64,000 bases of DNA from Campylorhamphus procurvoides. Lineage: Eukaryota > Chordata > Aves > Passeriformes > Dendrocolaptidae. Of the stretch, positions 15,001 through 30,000 are shown piece after piece (position 1 is the stretch's first letter; each line of letters begins with the position of its first letter). A program made the position numbers and the translations under genes. The stretch covers positions 65,813-129,812 of the forward strand of contig WBMV01007278.1 of the NCBI GenBank assembly GCA_013396655.1, read 5' to 3'. Below the pieces are notes generated by a model that had not been told where the DNA came from, did no database searches, and was given only the letters and a program-made list of their open reading frames with translations.

Positions 15001-18000
15001 GACTTAGGCTAACTAATTTCCCCCACAAAGGCAGCTGAAGAGAAGTATTTGAACATAAGGCTTTGCATGTGCATGTCTGGATCTAACATCAACCCACAAT
15101 ACTTTATCATCCCAAGTTCAGAACTTGCCAGTTCAGCTGCTTAGATGAAAGACAAAGGAAAAAAGTCACTGTTTTTTTTCTGATTTGAACTAAAAAAACC
15201 CACAAATCTAAAATACTACATCCAATTGGAAGATTTAAAAATACACCTTCATGTACAGTTTCAGGTTTATTTGCAAGGAAGCACCTTTATGAAAAAATAA
15301 AGCACTATGGAATTTAAAAACTTACCTTCATAGACACTGTCTTGTTTACCTATCAAATCAGGAGCCTGGCCCTTGTACCTGTAGGAAAAAGTAACAAGGG
15401 AAATTACTGAATGGCTCTACTATTTGGCAAGTATGCATAACAATTTTAAATGCAGTTCCCTTTGAAGTCTAACTTTCCTGTTATATATATATATATATGA
15501 ATTATTCTGGGAATGCCCAGTGAGAGAGAAACAGATAAGAGGGCTTCTGGATGTATGTGTGGAGGGGGGAAGCATTTTGCAGTACTAATGTGAGAAAGAC
15601 CCACAAAAAACACCGGAATTGTCAGACAAAATTAATAAACAGTTTTCAAAAGGCAAAATGCCAAGAAATTATCCCTTTCTTTTCAGTTAAAAACCAGAAG
15701 CACCACTTTTTTGCTAAATATGCATTTGTTGAATACAGTGAATGATTTCAAGTCACAGCGATCTCGCAAATCCAGCTCTTGAAACATCAATGCCAGTGAA
15801 CCCGTGGAAGCTGTTTCTTTCACACAGAGCACCCCACATCTCTGTACCTTTCAGAAGCTGATGTTTTGGATTTGCTCTTCAGAGCCAAGTACTTCTCCCT
15901 GCAGATGCCGCAGAGCAGGTAGTAGGGGTTGCCACTGCCACACTCGCCCCCGAACCAGCCATCCACGTAGGAGCCATTGCTGCGATAGCCCTGCCGGTTG
16001 GCACTGCGCCCACAGCCCGGGTGGTTCCTCTTCATGTGCTGGTTGAAGCTCACCACGCTGGACTCACATAGCTCACACACCACCACTTCTTCTCTGTCCT
16101 CAGACTCACACACATGCTGCACAGGGAGAGGTTCACACGTTATTTGTACAGAGGAAGTGTTGTCATGTTAGACGCAAACCGCGTCAACACCCTTAGGAGG
16201 GTGTTCCTGCACATCTCTTACACACCCAGTGATGTTTATATGGTCAGCTTGCACAAAGCAAAGCAGAAACACACAATTTCTGACATAATAAAGACCATCT
16301 TACAACAGGAAAAACATTTGGAAGTTTCAGACGAGACAATTTCCTATTTAATTTCAGATTGACTCAAAATTCTTGACAGTGTAACTTTTCACATAACCCT
16401 GTTCACATGCAATATTGTCTTTATCTGGTTCTCCTCACAATTTGTCTGAAACTAGATCTAACAAAGAAAAGAAACCTTTTATGTTTCAGACAACCAGAAT
16501 TTACATTACTGAGCAACAACCACTAACATTTTTGCCAGAGAATTTCAAGGTTTTATCTCAATATGAAGTTCATTTTTCTGTAATTATATTTCCGTCCTAA
16601 AACAATAATTTGAGATGTTTCAGTGAAAAAAACGCTCTGAAAAATTCACTGTGCACACTGAAACTTGCTTCCAGATTGAACTCAGGTAACATCATAATTA
16701 GGAGACAAAGGTTTAGTCTTATGGGTTGATTGTCTAATTTGACACGCATAATCCAAATACTACCAAACTGCTGTTATTATATTTCTTTTCCACTTCAAGA
16801 GTTTTTTTTTAGTGCTCTGTACAACAATTCACTGAGCACTGTCAACCTTGCTTCCCAGAGAATGAAATACATTACACAATTTAATTAAGAAAAACTGATT
16901 TTAAGTGCAGATTACATTGCTACAGATCAGATACTATTAGTAGTGGCAGTAGAAGAGTCGTTTACAACTGTGTTACCTCACACAGCTAAGCCATCTGGAA
17001 CACCTACTTGGTTTCCAATTGGTATCAGAACAACAGCTATACTAGTTCTGCTCTCACCTTTCAGGGGAAGGAGAAGAAAAACTACATATATGTGGAAGTG
17101 CAGAGCAAGAAACACAAGAAAACACTATTTTTCATCTATAAATGAATCTACAGAATACAAAAGGCTTCTAAGCACTGCTGGCACTTAGTAAGGTATTTTC
17201 AAACAGGATATAAACCTACACAGGTTACTTCCCATTTACAAATACAAGCATGCAAAAAGCAGTAAGTTAAAGCAGCCCCTGCTGCAGTCACACACACCCA
17301 GGTAGGCCAATCCAATACCTCTGGGATCCACATTCCCAGAATATCATTATCACTAGCCAGGTCTTGCCCAAACATCGCTTCCATAGCTTCATCATCCAGG
17401 TCAATCTCCAGCTCCTCATCCAGGTTGAAGTCATAGAGTGCCCCCGGGTCTTGCTGCAGGGATATGCCCTCCCTGCGGCTCTGGTTCCTGTGGGCCTGCA
17501 CGGAGCGGTACAGCCCCGCTGTGGGTGGAAAGAGGGGAGAGACAGCAAAGCAGCACTGTTATTTTCCATGCAGGAGAGGTGACTGTACTTTCACCTTCCT
17601 TTTTTAACTCTTTTGCTATACATAATCTACTTTTACCCCATAAAACACTTTAACACACACGTGAGAAGGAGTTTCCTGATGCCATGCTCAGTGCCAACCC
17701 TCTCCCACTGCCAGGCAGAGCCCAGGTGAGCTGGAAAGGCACTTACCAGCCCGTGCCAGCAGTGTGCGCGCAGCCAAGTCAAACTTGTGCCTCCGGGTGA
17801 CAGCCGAGCGGCTCCTCGAGGGAGGGCCACTGGCAGAGGCCGCATTATCCACGTGGTCCATGTTGTCAGGGCTGCAACAATTGGTAGGGACAGGTCAGTC
17901 AAACCAAGTTCAACGAACCACACACAGCAAGTAAGGAAAGATAGTAAAGGGCTATTTTTAATAGTGTTTTTTCCCTACTCTCACAGAAGGAATAAAAGAG

Positions 18001-21000
18001 GGATTTTGAATTCAAGGATTTTCAGTTCCCGTGAGCACGTCTTTGCTGTGTTTTTGACTGTGCAATGTCAATGCCTATTTGACGCCTCCACAGTGCCTAA
18101 GCACTGCAGAAAATTTGGGAGAGCACTCATGCTACATTAACTACAGCTTGAACTAGGATTTTTTTGTTTTTAAAAGAAATAAAACCAGCATCTCTGTTGC
18201 TGCTGGCTGACTCAATCCCCCTTTGGCCTCAAAACATAAGAATTTAAGTTACTTTGTAATACTTGTTGATTGTTTTATTTCTCCCAGCTGAAATCTGTGA
18301 GTTCACCATGAAATGAGGGTTGATCTGGGACAAAGTAACTAAAAGCATGTTATCCCTGTAGGATCAAGGAATCTGAACAAAAGTGCTCTCAAAATCTATC
18401 TTGTTATTGTCACCCTCTATATTAAAAAGAAAACCTGGCATGATTCCTAAAAGGGGTCACTGAAAAATGTAGTCATTACTTCTAGGAGTTTAAAAAACCC
18501 CAACAAAACAGCAACAAAAAAGAACCCATCAAACCCCCCACCTTCTTATTTAAGGGATAGCTTAACTCTAAGTTGTAAAGGTGACAGAAAATAAACTTCT
18601 GTTTCACCTGCTCTGGGCAAATCTAAAATTACTTTTACAAGAAAAATGTAGAAAAATACCTGTTCGTACATACACTGCAGGGAAAAAAGTACATCAATGA
18701 AATTCTGCTTTCCTACTCAGTCTTTTAGTTAAAATGCAAATATAAAGCCTCATTTTTTCCCTTCTTCCTTTCTCTATTTTTTTTAAGGAAACATTCTTCC
18801 CCAATTCTGCAAAATAAATGCACCATGTACATGTAATTTAATTGCACCTTTGCTCCTACTTATGCTGTCACAAAATTCCAAAGCAGCACTGCAAAGGAAC
18901 ACTGTCAGCAACAATGAACTTGTGAATGTCCAGGTTCAAGAACGTTACAAGCAACTACAAGAACACGGCATTTTACCTCTCACTGAAGCCTTCCTCCATT
19001 TCAGTGGCATCAGCAGAAGGGATATCACCTGGAGACTGCAAATAACAATGGTCACCAGATTTCCCACCACCGCCAGAGACAATGGTCCCATGCCGGGACT
19101 CTGCAGTCCCTTCAGACTGGGGCTCCTCATCATCTTCATTTCCAGGGTGCTCAATCATCCACATGGCCAGGACTGTGATGTTCTGTGCATCTGCTTCTCC
19201 TCTGGCACCTGAAAAGCAGGGAAACCACACTTTTCAACTGTATTTTATCACTGATGTTATTACAAAAAGCCTCCGTTCTTTTAAAATTAATTTTTTTTTA
19301 AAAAATTAAGTATTCTACTGGGAAAAAGTGTTTCACATCTATCTGATTTTTCAGTTTAAACTCATAACCATAGGTTACCTGTAGCTTCCATAGCTTTGGC
19401 AATCTGCCTGAGGGAGAACCCCATTTCCAGCAGGGGAACAGCAATGGCAGGAGGAGGAGGGGATGTGGAAAGTCGGCTGCTCGGATCAGACAAAGCTTCA
19501 AAGACAGAAAATGTTAAATGTAAAGTGCACAAATCTTTCCTTTGTGTTGCTTTGCTAGACCTTACTCTGAAACATTAGCTCCAGATAAGGGAATAACTGC
19601 TCTCAACTTTTCATTACTGTCCACAAAGTCAGATACTTTCTGTAATGAAACCACATGGTGTTCATTCTCACTGGTCACACAGATTCTCTGTGCCTCCGCT
19701 CAAGTAGAACACTGAGGAGAATCAAAAAACTGTTGCTCTTAAGACATTTCTATTATTTTAATTCAGCACTGTATCAAATTATCTATTTGATCTTATTTAG
19801 GTGGCCTAGATGAAGTTACCCTTGTCCCAACCATCAAGATTCCCAGATGTTAAGACATGACACCAACACACATTCCTCACAAGGGGCAGAAAAGGACCTC
19901 AACTAAGCAGGTAATGTATCTGAAAAACCTCTTTGCAGATGATGGCTACATTTCTGTACAGGGATTGTGTATTTTTTGAAGGGATTCTAGAAAGGTCAGT
20001 CACTGCCCCACAACCACAGTTAAATGTTTATCATTCATCACAGAAGTGAGGTCTGATCAGGGAAGGCAACCATGTACTAACAAACACTGCTGTAAAGACA
20101 GTATCATGATTAGAAGCAAGTCATCCCATCATTAAAAAGAGGGAAAAAAAAGGAGATGTGCTCTGCACAAATGAAACTGCTAAAAAACCCAACTATCTGT
20201 GTGGACGTAGGAGCAAGAATAAAAGTTTCTCACTCAGGAATTTTAAAGCAGACTTTGTTTCTCAGCATAAATAACAAATCTGGAGAACATACTTGAACTC
20301 AGACTCTTCTGGTCATTTAATACAGAACACATACACATGTATTTTCTTTTTAGTATTACCTCCTCTGCATCACAATACTCATTTGTGCTCTGCAGAAGAT
20401 CCAAGACACTCACTCAACAATTTTCTCAGTCTCCAGTTATTCCATTGTTTCTGTTTTGAAGCGTCCCATTGCCTTCACACCATTCAGACAGCAGCACGAG
20501 GGTTGGACAGCCCTTTCTATCTCATTAAATAGGATTAATTATAATGAGCTATACTGGTGTATGTATCATAAAACACACCTATTCTTGTTTCCTGCATAGT
20601 ATGTGATCTAACAAAAGCTAGAAAATTAGTGCACTTCACAGAGGCACAGAACTAAGCAAGCCAAAATCAGATTAACATTTTGAAGCAATTACCAGTTGTA
20701 ATGCACTCAGGTTTTATACATGCAGTTTGTAACCCAATTCACTGCTTTTAAAACCTCATTTTATTTGCTTGATAAAGCCTACAGCTAGACAATGTACATC
20801 TTTTTGTCCTAGGCTAGCCACCAAAAGGTTTTTAACAATGTTTTGCATGGTAGGCTGCCTTGAAAAGAAACTATTGGTTTCAAATCCCTGCAGTCACTTC
20901 ACTGAGCTCCTGTGAATCCACTGAGCTGTGCCCACTCCCCTCCACACTAGCCAGCTTACCTGTCCGATTGGCAGGCCTCGCAGACTGGGAGTCAGGGGAT

Positions 21001-24000
21001 GTCAAGCTCTGCCTCCTCCCAACCTCATCTGAAGGAGATGTTGGTAAAGAAGATATTGGAGGAGTCTGGGCACGTCGTGCTGGGAGTACAGTTGTAGTAG
21101 GGTAACTGGAGAACATTTGCCTTGCAAAGAAGGAGAATACACATTTATATTAACAAGAGCTATGCTGAAAAAGGTCTGACACAAGAAATACATCAAATCA
21201 GAGTGCACTTGGTAAATTCCACTTTACAGCAATGAGTTTTGTAAGGGTAAGGCACAACACATACATGGAGACAAGCACAAAAACCCTGTCAGAACAGTTC
21301 ATTCCTCCCAACTTCACCGTAATGTTAAATTCTATGCACCTAAAAAACCCCTCACAGACCAAGAGCTGTCCCAGGAGTTAAAAGATAAGTTTGTTCCCCA
21401 CTTCGTTGTCCAGAACTCAGGCACAGTAATAAATCAGGTGACTATTTTATTTTTACTGTCTTGGTATGAAGGCATTGTTCTGGCTTTTATCAAATTATAT
21501 CTGCAAAACCTCTAAGAATTAATGAACTTAGGACTCTAAAAGCAGATTTTGTTCTACACCACAAACAGTCTCTGCAAATTAACTAGGTTTATCTTCCATT
21601 TCAGTATGTGAGGGTAAGATGAACAACTCGGCCTAAGGATCTACTCTAGTTTGAGAATCAACAAACATTTCTTAACAACAGAGAATTTCAGATATTTATA
21701 ATTTAAACTGTATCAAATAAACACGAGAACAGAAGGCCAACTTAAGAAAGGTATTTTCTCTTGGAGCATTCAGTTATTACATATATACACAGTGCAGAGT
21801 AAAAGCTTTTTATTTCTAGTAACACAAAACCTGTGAGGTAAAGCAACTCATCAAACTGTGCCCTCTGCAGAGGCAGTTCTTGACAGCAAATACAAACATC
21901 AGCATTTTCAAAGGCTTACCTAAAGACATATACTGTGTATAAAGCACACAGCTGGTTCCCTACACCCACAGACTCACAAACGCTGACAGCGTACTTTACC
22001 TCAGAAGACTGAGGGGCATGACACCAGGGGATTCTGAAGCAGGTACTGTTTCTGTGTCAGTCACTGGAGTAGTGGCAGTGGTGGTATCCTCCAGGGAGCT
22101 GCTCATGAAAGATGTTGTGCTGGAAGCAGAAGGGCTGGTTGTAACTGGAGTCTGGGCTTGCTGAGACTGATCACCTTCTTCTACTTGTTGCTCCACTTCT
22201 GCAGCAGAAAAAAGGATGTTACAGCAATATTAATGTCATTGTGTAGGGCAAAACAGCAGCTATGGCTAAACTTTCAACTTTCAGAAGTAATTACCATTAT
22301 TCAAAACTCTCCCTAGCTGAAAGAGGTGTGCAGAAATGCACACCATACACATACTTCTGCCAGTAACTGATGGACTGAGGTAAAGAATCAATTGATGTTC
22401 TCACACCAATACATGGTAAACAGCAAACAAGCCATTTAATTATGTCAGACCTTATGATGTTCAGATTCATGGTTGTAACAGCTAGGATTATTCTCAAAAT
22501 AGGCAAAGGGGGAAGAGGTCTTAGACAGGGAAACAGAACTGATTAACTATAAAGCTGTTTTTAATTCAGTTGTTGAAGCAACATTTTTAAGAGGGATTTT
22601 TATTGGTTTAGAAGGAGCACAAATCCTTCTGACAAGTATATACAGAACCGCTCATTTTTAAAAAGTACTAAAGACAAATTAGAAATTTATATTTCTGATT
22701 GACTGACATACATTCACTCTTCATTAAAATTAGGAAAAAGGCAAAAAAGTCAAATCTGTAAAACAGCAAAAGGACTTTGCAAAATTTCTCTGTCCGCTTA
22801 AGACTCCTCCAAAATATAGCCACACCATAAGACCATATTATCTGTATTATCACTATTAATTATAACATAAATTAAAAATTACTGTAGCCCCTACACTTTC
22901 AGATTTTGAAAAGGTACCTTGTTTAAGTCTGCCACCAAACTGGTCCTCCAGCAGCCCATGAACCACCAACTTGTAGATCATGGCTTGTGCCCGCTCCAGG
23001 TCTGCCAGTCCCAGGGCTCTCTTGATGGGCGAACGCATCACTGCCCGCTTGACCATGTGCCTCATGAGGAACTGCAGGGCAGCCCTCATCTCAACATCTT
23101 CATGAACGACTGGGGAACTGGCACAGTCAGAGTTGTGACCATTTTCTGCCAGGACTTTTGGTATCAGCAGCAGCTCAGCGTACTTACTGCAGCTGAGGAG
23201 AACACTGAGTGACTTCATAGCCCCCAGATAAAGGTAGGACAGCTGGACAGCTCTGATTTCTGACTGCACTATATCATGACTTCTCGGAGTATGTTCATGA
23301 TTCTTTTTCCTTCCCTCACCAGGCTGGTGCTGGGATTCCATACCTAGTGTTGATGGTTCTAAAGAAAAGGAAACAATTTCATTTTCTGACTTAGAGCTTG
23401 TGGCACCATGTCCTTTGTTATCATCAGCACTCAGTCCTAATCGCATGTCTGATCCAGCATCACCCTCTGCCTTCTGGTCCATTTCCCCTTTATCTTCAGA
23501 TTCGTGTCTGTGTTTTTTCTCATGTCTCTTGGTGCTTTGCTTGCCCATGTCTTCATGAATGCCAGTCAGATAGGTAAGGTCCAGCAACACAGTAGCTGTC
23601 AGCCCACGAAATCTTGCAACATCAAAAGGCAGTGGCTCACAGGGCTCCAGATTATACAATGGAGTATCACTAGGCGACCAAAAAGTTGGGAAGCTTTAAT
23701 AAAGATCAGAATGACACAGGAAAAAGCAAGTGAGGGAGAGACAGGAGGAAAGTACAGGAAATAATGTAGGCAAAGTAAGATGCAAAATGTATTTGATAAA
23801 ATAAACCAATTTTAAAAATCAAATGAGAACAAGGGAAAATGAGGTTATGATCAGAAAATAGGGAGATGTGGTTTCAAAGTAACGGCAACAAAGCATATAC
23901 AGGTTTTCAACAACAAGCACTGAAACCCAGGAGCCCCACAGAAGCTCTCCGTTCTGTGCTGGCACAGGCTTTTATCTACATTATTTAGAAGTATATAACA

Positions 24001-27000
24001 GACATCTACTAAGAAAAACTACCTTAAGCAGAATTTTATCATCATACCTGAGCTGAATCTGTGAACAGATAAAAAAGCTTAAGGAAAAAGGAAAAGCCTT
24101 GATTGACTTCGTGTTCCTGTTCAACTATCCATCACCACACTAATTCTGTCTCTGGTGTGTCAGGACAGATTACTTGGTGAGGACAGCGGTTTTAAAAACA
24201 AAGCTCAGAAAACCCAACAGACACACAGGTCTGTCTGCCCATGTATAATCAGTGATATTTCATGGTAACATTTAGTACTGTTACATTTGACTAATTTTCA
24301 CTTGATGGCAGGACAAAAATTCACCAGCCTGTATTTCCATATACCCAGCAGATGATTTTTAAATCTTCGTTTTATTATCCCAAAATATTTTCCCATCTTA
24401 CAACATAAAACTTCTGCCTAAAAAATAAAGCAAGCTCTAGCCTGTTTTTAATTAAGAAGGCACAGTCTGAACTGAATTCAGTGCTTTACCAAGAGCTTGC
24501 CTTTGTTCAAGTGCTGCACCATTTCACTCAAACAATGCCTCGGGCTATTTTAACAGCATGCTGACTTTGAGGCTATATTGTCCTACAGGCCTCCTTGAAA
24601 GAATCCACATCTAGAACTAAATCAATTTCCCTTCAGTATATTTAGTTAAAGTGACAACAGCCTTTGCAAACACAAAACAGACATAATGCTACAACAGCTC
24701 TAGGAGGCAACTTGACCTCAGCTGTTTTAGAATGTTATGGTAACTGGTGCTCAATTTCTCCAGAGGACCATGATTCAGCTATAGGTAGATGGAGTTTAAG
24801 AAATAAAGTGAATCAAATCTTTTCCACACAAAAACACAGGCAAGTCCTGTGAGAGCACCAGAGAGCCCAGGAAAGTCATTGGCTTAATTTCAGAGCTTCC
24901 TTCCAGGTGCCTTCCCTTTGAGGGCAAGACAGGTGGACAAAGGAGCACCTCCTTCCAGCCTCCTGCCTGGTCCTCCTCATCAGCACCTGACACAGGGGCA
25001 CTCCCTGAGCTCTAAGGCAGGTCAGAAACTGAACAAACACTACTCTGAACGAGCATTAATTCCAACAGCACTGAAGCCTAAACTGGACACAACTGACCAG
25101 CACAACTCCCACGCAACAGGCAAGTTACTTGTGAACATTCCCAAGCACAACCCACCACCACAAGCGGCAGACTGCGAGAGCACAGGAAAGGCACGTACCT
25201 GATGGTAATCTCTGCTTCGTCCCACTGCACCTTGGCAGAGGTGCTGCCTTCCTTCACCACGCCCAGCAGGGTGGCGTGCCGGCCAGTCTGCTTGTGCACG
25301 CAGCGCCCTCCGACCCGGAGCCCGGCATCCACCCCTCCGATGACGGCCAGCACGGGCCACACCTCGGTGCACAGTACCTTCAGCTGCGGCTCCGCCAGCT
25401 CTGCCAGCCCATGCCGCCCGTGCTTGCCCTTCTCCTCCTCCTTGCTCTCCTTTTCCTCTCTCACCTCATTCTCTTCCCGGCTCTGCACAGAGCGGCTTTT
25501 CTTGAGCTTTTGGCCTGCTTCTTTAAGGCATGTTTTGATTTTGTTGAGTCTCTCCATCATTTTTTTGTTGATGCAGTGTGTCCAGCGGTCCGTGCGGTGA
25601 AGGATACGGATCAGCTGGATGGTGGCCTCTGCCAGCACTGCAGCTACAGGACTGCAGATGGGGTCCCCAGGCAGCAGATCTCTGGGTGTGCCACGCATCT
25701 GCATGTCACAGATTTTCACCTACATGTTCAGAGAGGGCAGTGTCAAAGCTAAACCCTTTTTTATAAATACAGGAGGCTCGTGTTGAATAGAAAGAATTAC
25801 TAGTGTTGTATTTTTGTACTTGGAATCCCCAGGAAATCCACCTTAGCACTGATCTAAACCTCCACCCCTTCAAACTCAAGGATGCTGAAAATATACTACT
25901 TCATGGTTTCTCACAAAAAACTATCTAGGAATCCTAACAGTACATTCTCCCTGGTTTCTGGGGAATGGAAGCTTTTGTGCAGAACATTAAGTCTGTAAAT
26001 CAATTCTAAATAATAAAATACATTTTAAATTTACAATAGATTACAACAGTTAAAGCACCATGTATTATCAATGCTGTTTTTGTCAGAAATCCAAAATGGT
26101 ACCACACAGGCTGCTATGATGAATATCGATTTAGCCCAGCCAAAACCAGTACACCCCCACAGATGAACACTGAAGTTACCTTCTCTCCTGGATTACTGCT
26201 GTAGAACATAACACAGGGGTACAACTCAGCTGCATCCACATCTTCAAAAGCTAGTTTGGGCTCCTAGGGGAGAAAACCAGAACAAAACCCCCTCAAACTA
26301 AGAACACCTTAAAAAGCAAAAATTAGAAAGCTTGTATTATAAAGTTTTAAGTACTGAAACTGTCACATATTTTAACTATCGTACCCATCCATGTCATATT
26401 ACTGCTGCAAAAAAACCCCAAGAAAACAACTGGTGTTAAATACCTCTCCATTTTTACCGAAGGAAATGGTTCTTGCTTCCATATCCAGCACACATGTGAT
26501 GAAATCTCCCTGGGTGAAGCTGGAGAGGGTCAGAGTCTGCTCTCCATTGTGGTAGAGGTTGCCACTGTAGGCTCTGTAGAGCCACATGTCCGAGGTGGTA
26601 CGATGGTTAAAGTCATGGACCGGCCAGCGGGAAACACCGACACACGTGCCCTCATTGCCCCGGTTCTCCTTCACAATGTAGAACTGGCAGGCAGAACAAA
26701 CAGGCAAAAATTGAAAGAACATACACCTTAACATATTAAAGCAATGAAAAGTTTCCTTACACATAAGTATGTATACTTCTGTTTTTCTCAGAAGCTTTTA
26801 ATGATAAAACCCAGTAAGTTTATAAGGTAAAATCATGCTCTACCTCTAAAATGACATCTGGGTGTATAAGGTCAATCACTGACATGTCATTTAAGCTTAA
26901 TGTCCTAGTAATGAAGAAAACTGTACATAAATACACATAGAAGTTGTGGGATTTTTTCTGGACTCAAAACATACATACGCAGAATATAGGCTACAAGTGC

Positions 27001-30000
27001 TAAAAATAATACTTCAGAAAGAAGCAATCTTTTTGTCTCATGTTCACAGTGAGTAATTCACACAGATTCAAGTGAAAAAAGAAGCAAAAGTGCTGTTCTT
27101 AAAGGTGGTACTAACAAGAACCACAACTGTGTATGGATATATATATTCCTGAAAAAAAGAAACAAACCAAAAAACCCCAACAAACAAACAACACCAAAAA
27201 AAAAAATCAGCCCAGATGATGTATTAGAACACTGTTCTTGCCAGTCAGGCTGAGGTGCCTTTTTGCAAGAAAACAACATGTTTTCTGTTTTTCTACAGAA
27301 GAAATTCACAATGTGTATATTTCAGTAGGTAACTTTTGCAAAACCAGGCATATTTGTGCTGATATGGATCTCAGGGACAAGTACCATCACCTCTACAAAT
27401 ACACAACACACTGACACTCTCCAATCTATGTACCGAAATACCCAAACAGCAGCACTCAAAAGCAGCCACAAACTCTTCCCTTTGACTGAAAAATCATAGA
27501 AATCATAGAATGATTTAGATTGGAGAAGATCCTTAAGATTACTGAGTCCAAACACAAAGATAACGACACCATCATTTACTCAAGAATGTTGCCATAAGGG
27601 AAAAAAATATAGGCAGCTGCTGTTAACAAATCATAGCCCATTTCAAAAACCAAGTGAGAAAAGAGAAACACTTTTACGCAACCCACCTTCCACTGGTAAC
27701 ACCCAGAAGTAACTCCAGTGGATGCCAAACCATATCCTTTGCCTCCACTTCCATGAGTCAGAGTCTGCCCATTCTCCACTATGCAGCACTGAGCTTTCTC
27801 GGGATCAAAGGATACCTCCTGGATGGGAAGATTCTCATCCTCATCTTCAGACTCTCCTTGCTTCTACCAGAGACAGGCCAAAACATCCATGGTCAATGTA
27901 GTTCAGGTGCACCCAGTCACAGCACAAAGTACAAACAGAGTTACCTGGAGCTTCATCTCCTGCTCCTTCTCCTTTATCTGGATTGCATGTTTGGCCTGAG
28001 CGATTGGAGTCTCCCACATGCAGTCAGACAGAAGGGAGAACAAGCGCTCAACTACCTGGGGGGTTGGAATAAATTCACAGCATTTCAACTTCAGGATGAG
28101 GACAAGTAACATTACATTGTTTTGCTTTAATTTGTAGGTATAAATATCAAAATATTTTGTGCTCTTACATTAACAAAAATCTAGGCTGAGCCTCGCTCGA
28201 TTTGCATTTTGAACAAATTTATGAAACGTTTATAAGTTTAATGAGACTTTTAGAAGAAATAGGTGTAAAAGTTTGTAACAAAATATAAAGACCTGAGCCA
28301 TTTGATCATCTTCAACACCAGATTCACAAGCAGGTAATACAGCTTCCAGTACATGAAGGGCAAGCAGTCTGGTCCTCAGATTGCCAACCAAGGGAACTCC
28401 TAAACATGGAATAACATGTCAATCATCTAAAAGTGCCTTTTGCAACAGGCCTGCCCCTGGCTACACACCACCAGTGCCCCAAAGCGTGGCTCCTGTACCC
28501 AACTACTCCAGTTAGTCATGACTGTTCACTGTGTGGCACGTGTTCTGACAGAGCTTCATCTCAGGAACTGCACCCCAGAAATGAAAGCAAGCTTTGAGCA
28601 CATCCTGCCAAGGTCATACCTGAGCAACACTTCTGAGAAGCAATGTTAAGGAGTACTTCTGTCCACTTTGGAGATGCCATTTTTGACTGAATGGCTTTTG
28701 AAGACACAACTCTACGCAGGAAGACAAGAAAGTCCCCCAGGTGCAATTCTGCTGCGTGTTGCTTCCGGAGGGCAGCTAGAAGGGAAATTAAAGGGTTGCA
28801 TTACAACCTGACTAGCAGTCCTTGGCGCTGTTCTGAAGGTAGAAATACAATGACCAGTTATTCCCTGGTGGCTGGCTGTTAACCTTGGCTGGCTGACAGG
28901 TGCCCACCAAGATGTACTCTCACTTCTGCTCCTCAGCAAGGCAGGGACAGAAAATAAAAAGTTCCTGGGTAAGGGAGGGAGACCACCGTTTTTTGACCCT
29001 GATGGACAAACCAGACTCAACTTATGGAAGAATAATTTAATTTATTGCCAATGGAAAAATAGAATAGGACAAAATTAAAACATCTCCCCCACAGCCATCC
29101 CTTCTAATCAGGCTTAACATCACTCCTGACTCCTCTGCCTCCCCACCAAGCAGGGCGCTCGGGCAAAGTGGTTCTGATGCAAACACTGAACTTCTGCATA
29201 CCCTGATCCGTATCCAAGAAAGTTCTAACAAGAAAACATCTGTGGAAAGAACTCATATCCTATTTTCTGATTAATTACCTTGTTAATTCATCAGCTATTG
29301 CATTATTTATAAGTGCAGACAGTTATAAGTACAAACAAAAACATACATACACCTAAAGCCAAGCTATGATTAAAAATTCTTCCAACACATAATTTGCACA
29401 GAAATTCAAAGTACTCATTAAGGGACTGCAAACAACGTTAAGATATTGGTATGTCAAAAACTCTTCTGCTGCAGATATTTTCATATGATAGTGTCACACT
29501 CTTGCCATCCACTCAAACTGCAAAACTGCTTAATACAAAGCAAACACAGCAATTTCCTGAATAAAGTTATATTTATTTGTAGTTTAAAATTCAGATTAAA
29601 TTAAATTCCTAGGACCACATTTATCAAAAATGCCACAACCAACAACTCATTTTTCAAGGAAACCTATACTCTCTTCCTAATTCCAAACCAGATGGAGTAA
29701 TTCTTACTCTCAGCCTGCCTCTATCCTTACAATGCTTCATGCATCAATTCTATACAACTCTGAACTGAGCACAAAACTATTTGATGACTTGAATCTAAAT
29801 TTACAGAGTTAAAAATGACCCAACAAAAACCATAACACAGCAGAGCTGATGAGGACCTCCGCATTCAGTGGTTTCTTCTATTACGTTTTCTGGTATTTTA
29901 AAATTGTAACACATTATGCAAAACAATTACCTCTGAAGTCTCTCTTCTCATCCCCATTCGAATCTGCTTTCTTTGATTCCACTTCATCCTCCTCCCCTTC

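Noticed and set aside
25276..25752. 158-codon plus-strand ORF opposite exon 36
   Set aside because: Antisense shadow; its Leu/Leu-Ser-rich runs are simply the complement of the Lys/Glu-rich linker codons.
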